Shown here one piece after another: positions 24,301 to 34,310 of a stretch of 64,000 nucleotides of DNA. This stretch comes from Psophocarpus tetragonolobus (lineage: Eukaryota; Streptophyta; Magnoliopsida; Fabales; Fabaceae). The notes beneath the pieces were generated by a model that saw nothing but the letters and a program-made list of their open reading frames with translations, was not told the DNA's origin and searched no databases. Position 1 is the first letter of the stretch; each line of letters starts with the position of its first letter. The stretch is taken from assembly GCA_037954015.1 (NCBI GenBank), contig JAYMYS010000020.1, positions 372,001 through 436,000 on the forward strand, written 5' to 3'. A program made the translations under genes and the position numbers.

Positions 24301-25358
24301 AGGGAAGAAGAAGAACAAGTGGATGTAGTAGAAGTGGAAGAAGGTGAACAAGAGGAAGAAGAAAAACTAGTTGAAGGAGTGAGGATGATGGAGAAGAAGT
24401 AGAAGAAGGAGAACAAGAGGTAAAAATGCAAGTGGAAGCAGAAGAAGGAGAAAAAGAGGGATATGACGAAGGAAAGGAAGAAGAAGAAGGAGATGAAGAT
24501 GAAGAAAAGAAAGGAAAGGAGAGGATGAAGAAGAACTGGAAGAAAAAGAACAAGAGGAGGCAGGAGAAGTGGAAGAAAGATAAGAAGAGGAAGAAGAAGG
24601 AGAGTAACTAGAAGAAGTGGAAGAAGGAGAAGAAAAGGAAGAAGAAGAAGATGTGGAAAGTGAAGAAGGTGAGCAAGAGGAGGAAGAAGAAGTAGTCGAA
24701 GGAGGTGAGATGAAGAAGAAGAATTGGAAAAAGGAGAAAAAGAGGAAGAGGAAGAAGGAGGGGAAGGGAAGGGAAGAAGAACCAGAAGAAGTGGAATCTG
24801 GACGAGAAGAGGAAGAAGAAGAAGAAGAAGTGTAAGAATAAGATTTGGGGGAAGGAGAACAAGAGGAAGAGCAACAATGGGAAGCAACAGAAGTCAGGGA
24901 TGGAGAAAAAGAGGAAGGAGAAGACGGAAAGGAAAGAAAAAGAAGTTGTGGAAGGAGAAGAAGTGGAAGAAGAGGAAGAGGAAGAAGTGTAAGCAGAACA
25001 AGAGGAAGAAGGAGACGAAAATGAAGAAGAACAACAAGTAGAAGTAGAAGAAGTGGTAGAAGGAGAGAATAAGAGGAATATGAGGAAGTAGTGGAATGAA
25101 AGGAGATGAAGAAGAAGAAGTGGAAGAAGGAGACCAATAGGAAGAAGAAGAAGAAGTGGAAGAATGAGAAAAAGAGGAGGAAGAAGAAGCAATGGAAGGA
25201 AAGGGGAATGAGGAAGAAGTGGAACAAGTAGGAGAAGAAGAAGGGGAGGAAGAAGAAGTAGTGTAGGCAGAAGAAGGGGAAGAAGGAGAAGAGAGGGAAG
25301 AAGAAGAACAAGTGGATGTAGTAGAAGTGGAAGAAGGTGAACAAGAGGAAGAAGAAAA
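21387..25358 (+). repeat. Local dimeric higher-order repeat in satellite
   Basis: Units at 21387 and 23373 share GGAAAGGAGAATGAGG (near 22220 and 24206), where almost all other units have GGAAAGGGGAATGAGG. They alternate with units at 22380 and 24366 that lack it, giving two consecutive 1986-bp dimers. The first three units also carry the Z-type GGAGAAGATGG; the fourth has GTCAGGGATGG at about 24894 instead of GTCGGGGATGG. The same GTCAGGG variant occurs in the distant unit at 50952. This is evidence of very recent local amplification by unequal exchange. Confidence 0.7.
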
Positions 25359-28300
25359 ACTAGTTGAAGGAGTGAGGATGATGGAGAAGAAGTAGAAGAA
25401 GGAGAACAAGAGGTAAAAATGCAAGTGGAAGCAGAAGAAGGAGAAAAAGAGGGATATGACGAAGGAAAGGAAGAAGAAGAAGGAGATGAAGATGAAGAAA
25501 AGAAAGGAAAGGAGAGGATGAAGAAGAACTGGAAGAAAAAGAACAAGAGGAGGCAGGAGAAGTGGAAGAAAGATAAGAAGAGGAAGAAGAAGGAGAGTAA
25601 CTAGAAGAAGTGGAAGAAGGAGAAGAAAAGGAAGAAGAAGAAGATGTGGAAAGTGAAGAAGGTGAACAAGAGGAGGAAGAAGAAGTAGTCGAAGGAGGTG
25701 AGATGAAGAAGAAGAATTGGAAAAAGGAGAAAAAGAGGAAGAGGAAGAAGGAGGGGAAGGGAAGGGAAGAAGAACCAGAAGAAGTGGAATCTGGACGAGA
25801 AGAGGAAGAAGAAGAAGTGTAAGAATAAGATTTGGGGGAAGGAGAACAAGAGGAAGAGCAACAATGGGAAGCAACAGAAGTCGGGGATGGAGAAAAAGAG
25901 GAAGGAGAAGACGGAAAGGAAAGAAAAAGAAGTTGTGGAAGGAGAAGAAGTGGAAGAAGAGGAAGAGGAAGAAGTGTAAGCAGAACAAGAGGAAGAAGGA
26001 GACGAAAATGAAGAAGAACAACAAGTAGAAGTAGAAGAAGTGGTAGAAGGAGAGAATAAGAGGAATATGAGGAAGTAGTGGAATGAAAGGAGATGAAGAA
26101 GAAGAAGTGGAAGAAGGAGACCAATAGGAAGAAGAAGAAGAAGTGGAAGAATGAGAAAAAGAGGAGGAAGAAGAAGCAATGGAAGGAAAGGGGAATGAGG
26201 AAGAAGTGGAACAAGTAGGAGAAGAAGAAGGGGAGGAAGAAGAAGTAGTGTAGGCAGAAGAAGGGGAAGAAGGAGAAGAGAGGGAAGAAGAAGAACAAGT
26301 GGATGTAGTAGAAGTGGAAGAAGGTGAACAAGAGGAAGAAGAAAAACTAGTTGAAGGAGTGAGGATGATGGAGAAGAAGTAGAAGAAGGAGAACAAGAGG
26401 TAAAAATGCAAGTGGAAGCAGAAGAAGGAGAAAAAGAGGGATATGACGAAGGAAAGGAAGAAGAAGAAGGAGATGAAGATGAAGAAAAGAAAGGAAAGGA
26501 GAGGATGAAGAAGAACTGGAAGAAAAAGAACAAGAGGAGGCAGGAGAAGTGGAAGAAAGATAAGAAGAGGAAGAAGAAGGAGAGTAACTAGAAGAAGTGG
26601 AAGAAGGAGAAGAAAAGGAAGAAGAAGAAGATGTGGAAAGTGAAGAAGGTGAACAAGAGGAGGAAGAAGAAGTAGTCGAAGGAGGTGAGATGAAGAAGAA
26701 GAATTGGAAAAAGGAGAAAAAGAGGAAGAGGAAGAAGGAGGGGAAGGGAAGGGAAGAAGAACCAGAAGAAGTGGAATCTGGACGAGAAGAGGAAGAAGAA
26801 GAAGTGTAAGAATAAGATTTGGGGGAAGGAGAACAAGAGGAAGAGCAACAATGGGAAGCAACAGAAGTCGGGGATGGAGAAAAAGAGGAAGGAGAAGACG
26901 GAAAGGAAAGAAAAAGAAGTTGTGGAAGGAGAAGAAGTGGAAGAAGAGGAAGAGGAAGAAGTGTAAGCAGAACAAGAGGAAGAAGGAGACGAAAATGAAG
27001 AAGAACAACAAGTAGAAGTAGAAGAAGTGGTAGAAGGAGAGAATAAGAGGAATATGAGGAAGTAGTGGAATGAAAGGAGATGAAGAAGAAGAAGTGGAAG
27101 AAGGAGACCAATAGGAAGAAGAAGAAGAAGTGGAAGAATGAGAAAAAGAGGAGGAAGAAGAAGCAATGGAAGGAAAGGGGAATGAGGAAGAAGTGGAACA
27201 AGTAGGAGAAGAAGAAGGGGAGGAAGAAGAAGTAGTGTAGGCAGAAGAAGGGGAAGAAGGAGAAGAGAGGGAAGAAGAAGAACAAGTGGATGTAGTAGAA
27301 GTGGAAGAAGGTGAACAAGAGGAAGAAGAAAAACTAGTTGAAGGAGTGAGGATGATGGAGGATAAGTAGAAGAAGGAGAACAAGAGGTAAAAATGCAAGT
27401 GGAAGCAGAAGAAGGAGAAAAAGAGGGATATGACGAAGGAAAGGAAGAAGAAGAAGGAGATGAAGATGAAGAAAAGAAAGGAAAGGAGAGGATGAAGAAG
27501 AACTGGAAGAAAAAGAACAAGAGGAGGCAGGAGAAGTGGAAGAAAGATAAGAAGAGGAAGAAGAAGGAGAGTAACTAGAAGAAGTGGAAGAAGGAGAAGA
27601 AAAGGAAGAAGAAGAAGATGTGGAAAGTGAAGAAGGTGAACAAGAGGAGGAAGAAGAAGTAGTCGAAGGAGGTGAGATGAAGAAGAAGAATTGGAAAAAG
27701 GAGAAAAAGAGGAAGAGGAAGAAGGAGGGGAAGGGAAGGGAAGAAGAACCAGAAGAAGTGGAATCTGGACGAGAAGAGGAAGAAGAAGAAGAAGAAGTGT
27801 AAGAATAAGATTTGGGGGAAGGAGAACAAGAGGAAGAGCAACAATGGGAAGCAACAGAAGTCGGGGATGGAGAAAAAGAGGAAGGAGAAGACGGAAAGGA
27901 AAGAAAAAGAAGTTGTGGAAGGAGAAGAAGTGGAAGAAGAGGAAGAGGAAGAAGTGTAAGCAGAACAAGAGGCAGAAGGAGACGAAAATGAAGAAGAACA
28001 ACAAGTAGAAGTAGAAGAAGTGGTAGAAGGAGAGAATAAGAGGAATATGAGGAAGTAGTGGAATGAAAGGAGATGAAGAAGAAGAAGTGGAAGAAGGAGA
28101 CCAATAGGAAGAAGAAGAAGAAGTGGAAGAATGAGAAAAAGAGGAGGAAGAAGAAGCAATGGAAGGAAAGGGGAATGAGGAAGAAGTGGAACAAGTAGGA
28201 GAAGAAGAAGGGGAGGAAGAAGAAGTAGTGTAGGCAGAAGAAGGGGAAGAAGGAGAAGAGAGGGAAGAAGAAGAACAAGTGGATGTAGTAGAAGTGGAAG

Positions 28301-31300
28301 AAGGTGAACAAGAGGAAGAAGAAAAACTAGTTGAAGGAGTGAGGATGATGGAGAAGAAGGAGAACAAGAGGTAAAAATGGAAGTGGAAGCAGAAGAAGGA
28401 GAAAAAGAGGGATATGACGAAGGAAAGGAAGAAGAAGAAGGAGATGAAGATGAAGAAAAGAAAGGAAAGGAGAGGATGAAGAAGAACTGGAAGAAAAAGA
28501 ACAAGAGGAGGCAGGAGAAGTGGAAGAAAGATAAGAAGAGGAAGAAGAAGGAGAGTAACTAGAAGAAGTGGAAGAAGGAGAAGAAAAGGAAGAAGAAGAA
28601 GATGTGGAAAGTGAAGAAGGTGAACAAGAGGAGGAAGAAGAAGTAGTCGAAGGAGGTGAGATGAAGAAGAAGAATTGGAAAAAGGAGAAAAAGAGGAAGA
28701 GGAAGAAGGAGGGGAAGGGAAGGGAAGAAGAACCAGAAGAAGTGGAATCTGGACGAGAAGAGGAAGAAGAAGAAGTGTAAGAATAAGATTTGGGGGAAGG
28801 AGAACAAGAGGAAGAGCAACAATGGGAAGCAACAGAAGTCGGGGATGGAGAAAAAGAGGAAGGAGAAGACGGAAAGGAAAGAAAAAGAAGTTGTGGAAGG
28901 AGAAGAAGTGGAAGAAGAGGAAGAGGAAGAAGTGTAAGCAGAACAAGAGGAAGAAGGAGACGAAAATGAAGAAGAACAACAAGTAGAAGTAGAAGAAGTG
29001 GTAGAAGGAGAGAATAAGAGGAATATGAGGAAGTAGTGGAATGAAAGGAGATGAAGAAGAAGAAGTGGAAGAAGGAGACCAATAGGAAGAAGAAGAAGAA
29101 GTGGAAGAATGAGAAAAAGAGGAGGAAGAAGAAGCAATGGAAGGAAAGGGGAATGAGGAAGAAGTGGAACAAGTAGGAGAAGAAGAAGGGGAGGAAGAAG
29201 AAGTAGTGTAGGCAGAAGAAGGGGAAGAAGGAGAAGAGAGGGAAGAAGAAGAACAAGTGGATGTAGTAGAAGTGGAAGAAGGTGAACAAGAGGAAGAAGA
29301 AAAACTAGTTGAAGGAGTGAGGATGATGGAGAAGAAGTAGAAGAAGGAGAGCAAGAGGTAAAAATGCAAGTGGAAGCAGAAGAAGGAGAAAAAGAGGGAT
29401 ATGACGAAGGAAAGGAAGAAGAAGAAGGAGATGAAGATGAAGAAAAGAAAGGAAAGGAGAGGATGAAGAAGAACTGGAAGAAAAAGAACAAGAGGAGGCA
29501 GGAGAAGTGGAAGAAAGATAAGAAGAGGAAGAAGAAGGAGAGTAACTAGAAGAAGTGGAAGAAGGAGAAGAAAAGGAAGAAGAAGAAGATGTGGAAAGTG
29601 AAGAAGGTGAACAAGAGGAGGAAGAAGAAGTAGTCGAAGGAGGTGAGATGAAGAAGAAGAATTGGAAAAAGGAGAAAAAGAGGAAGAGGAAGAAGGAGGG
29701 GAAGGGAAGGGAAGAAGAACCAGAAGAAGTGGAATCTGGACGAGAAGAGGAAGAAGAAGAAGAAGAAGCGTAAGAATAAGATTTGGGGGAAGGAGAACAA
29801 GAGGAAGAGCAACAATGGGAAGCAACAGAAGTCGGGGATGGAGAAAAAGAGGAAGGAGAAGACGGAAAGGAAAGAAAAAGAAGTTGTGGAAGGAGAAGAA
29901 GTGGAAGAAGAGGAAGAGGAAGAAGTGTAAGCAGAACAAGAGGAAGAAGGAGACGAAAATGAAGAAGAACAACAAGTAGAAGTAGAAGAAGTGGTAGAAG
30001 GAGAGAATAAGAGGAATATGAGGAAGTAGTGGAATGAAAGGAGATGAAGAAGAAGAAGTGGAAGAAGGAGACCAATAGGAAGAAGAAGAAGAAGTGGAAG
30101 AATGAGAAAAAGAGGAGGAAGAAGAAGCAATGGAAGGAAAGGGGAATGAGGAAGAAGTGGAACAAGTAGGAGAAGAAGAAGGGGAGGAAGAAGAAGTAGT
30201 GTAGGCAGAAGAAGGGGAAGAAGGAGAAGAGAGGGAAGAAGAAGAACAAGTGGATATAGTAGAAGTGGAAGAAGGTGAACAAGAGGAAGAAGAAAAACTA
30301 GTTGAAGGAGTGAGGATGATGGAGAAGAAGTAGAAGAAGGAGAGCAAGAGGTAAAAATGCAAGTGGAAGCAGAAGAAGGAGAAAAAGAGGGATATGACGA
30401 AGGAAAGGAAGAAGAAGAAGGAGATGAAGATGAAGAAAAGAAAGGAAAGGAGAGGATGAAGAAGAACTGGAAGAAAAAGAACAAGAGGAGGCAGGAGAAG
30501 TGGAAGAAAGATAAGAAGAGGAAGAAGAAGGAGAGTAACTAGAAGAAGTGGAAGAAGGAGAAGAAAAGGAAGAAGAAGAAGATGTGGAAAGTGAAGAAGG
30601 TGAGCAAGAGGAGGAAGAAGAAGTAGTCGAAGGAGGTGAGATGAAGAAGAAGAATTGGAAAAAGGAGAAAAAGAGGAAGAGGAAGAAGGAGGGGAAGGGA
30701 AGGGAAGAAGAACCAGAAGAAGTGGAATCTGGACGAGAAGAGGAAGAAGAAGAAGAAGAAGTGTAAGAATAAGATTTGGGGGAAGGAGAACAAGAGGAAG
30801 AGCAACAATGGGAAGCAACAGAAGTCGGGGATGGAGAAAAAGAGGAAGGGGAAGACGGAAAGGAAAGAAAAAGAAGTTGTGGAAGGAGAAGAAGTGGAAG
30901 AAGAGGAAGAGGAAGAAGTGTAAGCAGAACAAGAGGAAGAAGGAGACGAAAATGAAGAAGAACAACAAGTAGAAGTAGAAGAAGTGGTAGAAGGAGAGAA
31001 TAAGAGGAATATGAGGAAGTAGTGGAATGAAAGGAGATGAAGAAGAAGAAGTGGAAGAAGGAGACCAATAGGAAGAAGAAGAAGAAGTGGAAGAATGAGA
31101 AAAAGAGGAGGAAGAAGAAGCAATGGAAGGAAAGGGGAATGAGGAAGAAGTGGAACAAGTAGGAGAAGAAGAAGGGGAGGAAGAAGAAGTAGTGTAGGCA
31201 GAAGAAGGGGAAGAAGGAGAAGAGAGGGAAGAAGAAGAACAAGTGGATGTAGTAGAAGTGGAAGAAGGTGAACAAGAGGAAGAAGAAAAACTAGTTGAAG

Positions 31301-32439
31301 GAGTGAGGATGATGGAGAAGAAGTAGAAGAAGGAGAGCAAGAGGTAAAAATGCAAGTGGAAGCAGAAGAAGGAGAAAAAGAGGGATATGACGAAGGAAAG
31401 GAAGAAGAAGAAGGAGATGAAGATGAAGAAAAGAAAGGAAAGGAGAGGATGAAGAAGAACTGGAAGAAAAAGAACAAGAGGAGGCAGGAGAAGTGGAAGA
31501 AAGATAAGAAGAGGAAGAAGAAGGAGAGTAACTAGAAGAAGTGGAAGAAGGAGAAGAAAAGGAAGAAGAAGAAGATGTGGAAAGTGAAGAAGGTGAGCAA
31601 GAGGAGGAAGAAGAAGTAGTCGAAGGAGGTGAGATGAAGAAGAAGAATTGGAAAAAGGAGAAAAAGAGGAAGAGGAAGAAGGAGGGGAAGGGAAGGGAAG
31701 AAGAACCAGAAGAAGTGGAATCTAGACGAGAAGAGGAAGAAGAAGAAGAAGAAGTGTAAGAATAAGATTTGGGGGAAGGAGAACAAGAGGAAGAGCAACA
31801 ATGGGAAGCAACAGAAGTCGGGGATGGAGAAAAAGAGGAAGGGGAAGACGGAAAGGAAAGAAAAAGAAGTTGTGGAGGGAGAAGAAGTGGAAGAAGAGGA
31901 AGAGGAAGAAGTGTAAGCAGAACAAGAGGAAGAAGGAGACGAAAATGAAGAAGAACAACAAGTAGAAGTAGAAGAAGTGGTAGAAAGAGAGAATAAGAGG
32001 AATATGAGGAAGTAGTGGAATGAAAGGAGATGAAGAAGAAGAAGTGGAAGAAGGAGACCAATAGGAAGAAGAAGAAGAAGTGGAAGAATGAGAAAAAGAG
32101 GAGGAAGAAGAAGCAATGGAAGGAAAGGGGAATGAGGAAGAAGTGGAACAAGTAGGAGAAGAAGAAGGGGAGGAAGAAGAAGTAGTGTAGGCAGAAGAAG
32201 GGGAAGAAGGAGAAGAGAGGGAAGAAGAAGAACAAGTGGATGTAGTAGAAGTGGAAGAAGGTGAACAAGAGGAAGAAGAAAAACTAGTTGAAGGAGTGAG
32301 GATGATGGAGAAGAAGGAGAACAAGAGGTAAAAATGCAAGTGGAAGCAGAAGAAGGAGAAAAAGAGGGATATGACGAAGGAAAGGAAGAAGAAGAAGGAG
32401 ATGAAGATGAAGAAAAGAAAGGAAAGGAGAGGATGAAGA

Positions 32440-32444
32440 AGAAC
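32440..32444. repeat. Target-site duplication, left, retroelement copy 1 (AGAAC)
   Basis: AGAAC directly precedes the TG of the left LTR and is repeated directly after the right LTR at 34306-34310. The uninterrupted satellite has a single AGAAC here (GAAGAAGAACTGGAAG). Removing the element and one copy restores a 984-bp monomer. Confidence 0.95.
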
Positions 32445-32938
32445 TGATAGAAATCCAAAGGGGTTGGATTCGTTTTGCAGATCTATCTAGGTTGGAAGGT
32501 CATAAGTTAACAAAACAATGAGAATTGGGTAAACAAGAAAATGGAAAGGATGAAAATGGTTTAACGAAAAGATAGATGACGCCACTTCCAAGGATAGAAG
32601 ATAAGTCATATGACGCCACAAGGGTGGTGATTTACCCTTGATAAGTCTAAGAGAACGCCACAAGGAAAAATTCCTTGATAAGTTCTAAAGAGAAATTCAT
32701 CTCTCACAAAAGGGTAAAACCCAAATATAATTTCACTAATTCAATGGTTGTCCTTTGAGTACAATTCAACCCCTATTTATAGAACTAGGTGGCTGTTCAA
32801 AATCATAACTCCCAAAAGAAAAATTAAATACTCCATTATCACGCAATTATCACATATGATTAATTGCATGTTACATTAATTCCTAAATTAATGAAACGTT
32901 ACAAAAATGAAAAGTCATTGTCTTCGGCATTCACATCA
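32445..32938 (-). repeat. 3' LTR of copy 1
   Basis: This 494-bp repeat runs from TGATAGAAATCC to CATTCACATCA as read on the + strand, so it starts TG and ends CA on either strand. It is identical by eye to 33812-34305. It carries its own TATA box (reverse complement of TATTTATA at 32774-32781), so it could in principle drive read-out transcription leftwards into the satellite, giving a pyrimidine-rich RNA. Confidence 0.95.
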
Positions 32939-32988
32939 TTCCCTCCTTCTTCGAAAAGATTCGTCCTCGAATCTATGACTTTATTTTC
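32899..32988 (-). pseudogene. Relic of gypsy polyprotein C-terminal tail (copy 1)
   Basis: An open frame of 29 codons plus stop with no start of its own. It contains DSRTNLFEEGGND, the usual last residues of many plant Ty3/gypsy Pol polyproteins just before the polypurine tract, and then runs about 13 codons into the 3' LTR to a TAA at 32899-32901. An in-frame TAG lies directly upstream. It is what remains of integrase after the internal deletion that made this element non-autonomous, probably kept because it overlaps the polypurine tract needed for plus-strand priming. Confidence 0.8.
32939..32951 (-). other. Polypurine tract (copy 1)
   Basis: The minus strand reads AAGAAGGAGGGAA immediately before the TG of the 3' LTR, the expected place and composition for the plus-strand DNA primer of an LTR retrotransposon. 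It also encodes the EEGG part of the polyprotein-tail relic. Confidence 0.9.
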
Positions 32989-33027
32989 CTATCAATTTTA
33001 TTCACTTATAATTTAAAATAAACAAAA

Positions 33028-33777
33028 TCAACCTCCAGGATCAAATGTAACTTGTAAAAATTCATGCATCAAAGAAGTTTTCCTTTTTGGTTCCCAAACC
33101 CAAACATTGGAATCAAGAGGAATTCTTCTTTTAAAATAGACTTGTGCATTTTCTTCAGGAGTTTTAACCTCAACAATGTACTGAATATACAATGACTCTG
33201 GAAAAGGGATATTCACGTTTTTCTTCCTCAAATATGGCAATTTGTGGGTTGTATTGTCATCGTCCTGTGCATTCAAAATACCAATAAAAGAAGAAAAATC
33301 ATTAGCAGTTTTTATTTTAACGTTCTTTTTCTCTATTTCTCTTTCCTTTTCTCTCTCTTCCTCTTCACTCTTTTCTTTTTCTATTTTTCTCTTTTCTTCT
33401 CTTTCTTTTTCTATTTTCTCCTTCAACTTATGTTGATTATCACAAACTTCACTTGGTGTCAGAAATTTCAAATTAAGTTTGCGTCCTTCATGCACCAAAG
33501 AAACTGAAAGTCTTTCAGAATTTATCCTTTTACCCTGCAACCAAGGTTTCCCTAAAAGAAAATGACATGAGTCCATGGGAGCAATATCGCATGTCACTTC
33601 CTCCACATATTTTCCAATAGTGAATCTAAACTTAGTTTGCCTAGGATGAAGACTCGTTGGTAAGTTAAGTTTATTCACCAATCTTTCGCTCACAACGTTG
33701 TTACAACTTCCTCCATCAACTGCAAATAAACACAAATGACCTTCGATTAAACACCTTGTATAAAAAATATTCACCAT
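33028..33777 (-). CDS. Retropepsin-like protein with Glu/Lys-rich linker (retroelement copy 1)
   Basis: This intact ORF encodes 249 residues from ATG at 33777 to TGA, within the retroelement. Residues about 5-106 resemble the retropepsin-like domain of plant Ty3/gypsy polyproteins. They include FYTRCLIEG, the active-site segment VDGGSC with catalytic Asp at residue 21 (DGG rather than DTG or DSG, a form known in plant gypsy elements), and the second conserved FLLG motif at 73-76 followed by PWL. Residues about 117-152 are a charged Glu/Lys/Arg tract predicted to be helical or coiled-coil. The remaining ~95 residues match nothing I recognise and end FDPGG. The start is the first ATG after the PBS, and an in-frame TAG lies four codons upstream. 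Retropepsins act as dimers to mature Gag-Pol; with no Gag or RT here, any role is uncertain. Confidence 0.8.
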   Translation of the reverse strand: MVNIFYTRCLIEGHLCLFAVDGGSCNNVVSERLVNKLNLPTSLHPRQTKFRFTIGKYVEEVTCDIAPMDSCHFLLGKPWLQGKRINSERLSVSLVHEGRKLNLKFLTPSEVCDNQHKLKEKIEKEREEKRKIEKEKSEEEEREKEREIEKKNVKIKTANDFSSFIGILNAQDDDNTTHKLPYLRKKNVNIPFPESLYIQYIVEVKTPEENAQVYFKRRIPLDSNVWVWEPKRKTSLMHEFLQVTFDPGG

Positions 33778-33797
33778 AATCCAAACCTAGAACCGAA

Positions 33798-33809
33798 GCT
33801 CTGATACCA
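33798..33809 (-). other. Primer-binding site, initiator Met tRNA type (copy 1)
   Basis: The minus strand reads TGGTATCAGAGC two bases after the end of the 5' LTR. This is the standard plant retrotransposon PBS complementary to the 3' end of initiator methionine tRNA. It fixes the element's orientation: the right-hand LTR is the 5' LTR. Confidence 0.93.
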
Positions 33810-33945
33810 ACTGATAGAAATCCAAAGGGGTTGGATTCGTTTTGCAGATCTATCTAGGTTGGAAGGTCATAAGTTAACAAAACAATGAGAATTGGGTAAA
33901 CAAGAAAATGGAAAGGATGAAAATGGTTTAACGAAAAGATAGATG

Positions 33946-34050
33946 ACGCCACTTCCAAGGATAGAAGATAAGTCATATGACGCCACAAGGGTGGTGATTT
34001 ACCCTTGATAAGTCTAAGAGAACGCCACAAGGAAAAATTCCTTGATAAGT
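33946..34050 (-). repeat. Three-unit hairpin repeat in LTR leader (copy 1)
   Basis: Three imperfect ~35-bp units each begin ACGCCAC and end GATAAGT on the + strand (33946-33973, 33980-34013, 34022-34050). In unit 2 the middle is an inverted repeat AAGGGT-8 nt-ACCCTT (33987-34006); in unit 3 it is AAGGAA-3 nt-TTCCTT (34029-34043). Unit 1 is degenerate. The array lies 90-200 bp downstream of the TATA box, so it should be transcribed as part of the leader RNA. The same array is in all four LTRs of the window (also 32579-32683, 56660-56764 and 57985-58090). Confidence 0.75.
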
Positions 34051-34140
34051 TCTAAAGAGAAATTCATCTCTCACAAAAGGGTAAAACCCAAATATAATTT
34101 CACTAATTCAATGGTTGTCCTTTGAGTACAATTCAACCCC

Positions 34141-34148
34141 TATTTATA
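34141..34148 (-). promoter_or_regulatory. TATA box of 5' LTR (copy 1)
   Basis: The minus strand reads TATAAATA in the context TCTATAAATAGGGG. It predicts leftward transcription starting roughly 25-35 bp further on, near 34110. The equivalent box in the 3' LTR is at 32774-32781. Confidence 0.75.
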
Positions 34149-34305
34149 GAACTAGGTGGCTGTTCAAAATCATAACTCCCAAAAGAAAAATTAAATACTC
34201 CATTATCACGCAATTATCACATATGATTAATTGCATGTTACATTAATTCCTAAATTAATGAAACGTTACAAAAATGAAAAGTCATTGTCTTCGGCATTCA
34301 CATCA

Positions 34306-34310
34306 AGAAC
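34306..34310. repeat. Target-site duplication, right, copy 1 (AGAAC)
   Basis: AGAAC follows the right LTR end CATTCACATCA and is the second copy of the 5-bp duplication at 32440-32444. The satellite resumes with TGGAAGAAAAAG exactly where it was interrupted. Confidence 0.95.

Larger units (their letters stand above)
1..32444. repeat. Purine-rich ~993-bp satellite array, block 1
   Basis: Head-to-tail array of a GAA/GGA-rich monomer. ACTAGT occurs once per unit, at 721, 1714, 2698, 3690, 4517, 5510, 6507, 7494, 8490, 9483, 10476, 11469, 12456, 13449, 14442, 15429, 16422, 17415, 18408, 19401, 20394, 21387, 22380, 23373, 24366, 25359, 26346, 27333, 28326, 29304, 30297, 31290 and 32283. That gives 32 full units; 1-720 is a partial unit at the window edge, and the last unit is cut by a retroelement. 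Most intervals are 993 bp, and variants differ by multiples of three except at 2698-6506. Neighbouring units differ by only a few substitutions and by copy number in GAA runs. No gene, RNA gene or unique sequence is visible between units. Genomic role is unknown; a heterochromatic (pericentromeric, subtelomeric or interstitial) satellite is the natural reading. Confidence 0.97.
32445..34305 (-). mobile_element. Non-autonomous Ty3/gypsy LTR retrotransposon, copy 1
   Basis: A complete 1861-bp element on the minus strand. In transcript order it contains the 5' LTR (33812-34305), a primer-binding site, one retropepsin-like ORF (33028-33777), a relic of the pol C-terminus, a polypurine tract and the 3' LTR (32445-32938). 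The two 494-bp LTRs look identical base for base. It is flanked by the 5-bp AGAAC duplication. No gag, reverse transcriptase, RNase H or integrase domain is present: the PBS is followed within about 20 bp by the protease ORF. Placement in Ty3/gypsy rests on the protease type and on the DSRTNLFEEGGND-like tail; the lineage within gypsy is not determined. It must have been mobilised in trans. Identical LTRs imply a recent insertion, younger than the satellite expansion around it. Confidence 0.93.
33812..34305 (-). repeat. 5' LTR of copy 1
   Basis: A 494-bp LTR, identical by eye to 32445-32938. From right to left it holds the U3 promoter region with a TATA box at 34141-34148, a transcribed leader with a three-unit hairpin array at 33946-34050, and the end adjoining the PBS. 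The R/U5 boundary cannot be placed from sequence alone. Confidence 0.95.

Noticed and set aside
5511..24887. Minus-strand open frame of 6458 codons, and similar ones at 34266-51473 and 24894-31355
   Set aside because: The protein would be low-complexity Ser/Leu/Phe/Pro repeats. Minus-strand stops need TTA, CTA or TCA on the + strand, which are rare in a homopurine strand, and the 3n monomer length keeps the frame open. No domain, signal or codon pattern supports a gene.
33242..33507. + strand frames of 64 and 87 codons inside copy 1
   Set aside because: They are antisense to the Glu/Lys-rich part of the protease ORF and are Phe/Ser/Leu-rich by complement.
34266..34310. Fusion of satellite frames to the LTR-encoded tail (ends of long minus frames at 34266 and 58295)
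   Set aside because: The satellite frame runs by chance into the LTR part of the old polyprotein-tail frame. The junction is the transposon insertion point, not a gene fusion.
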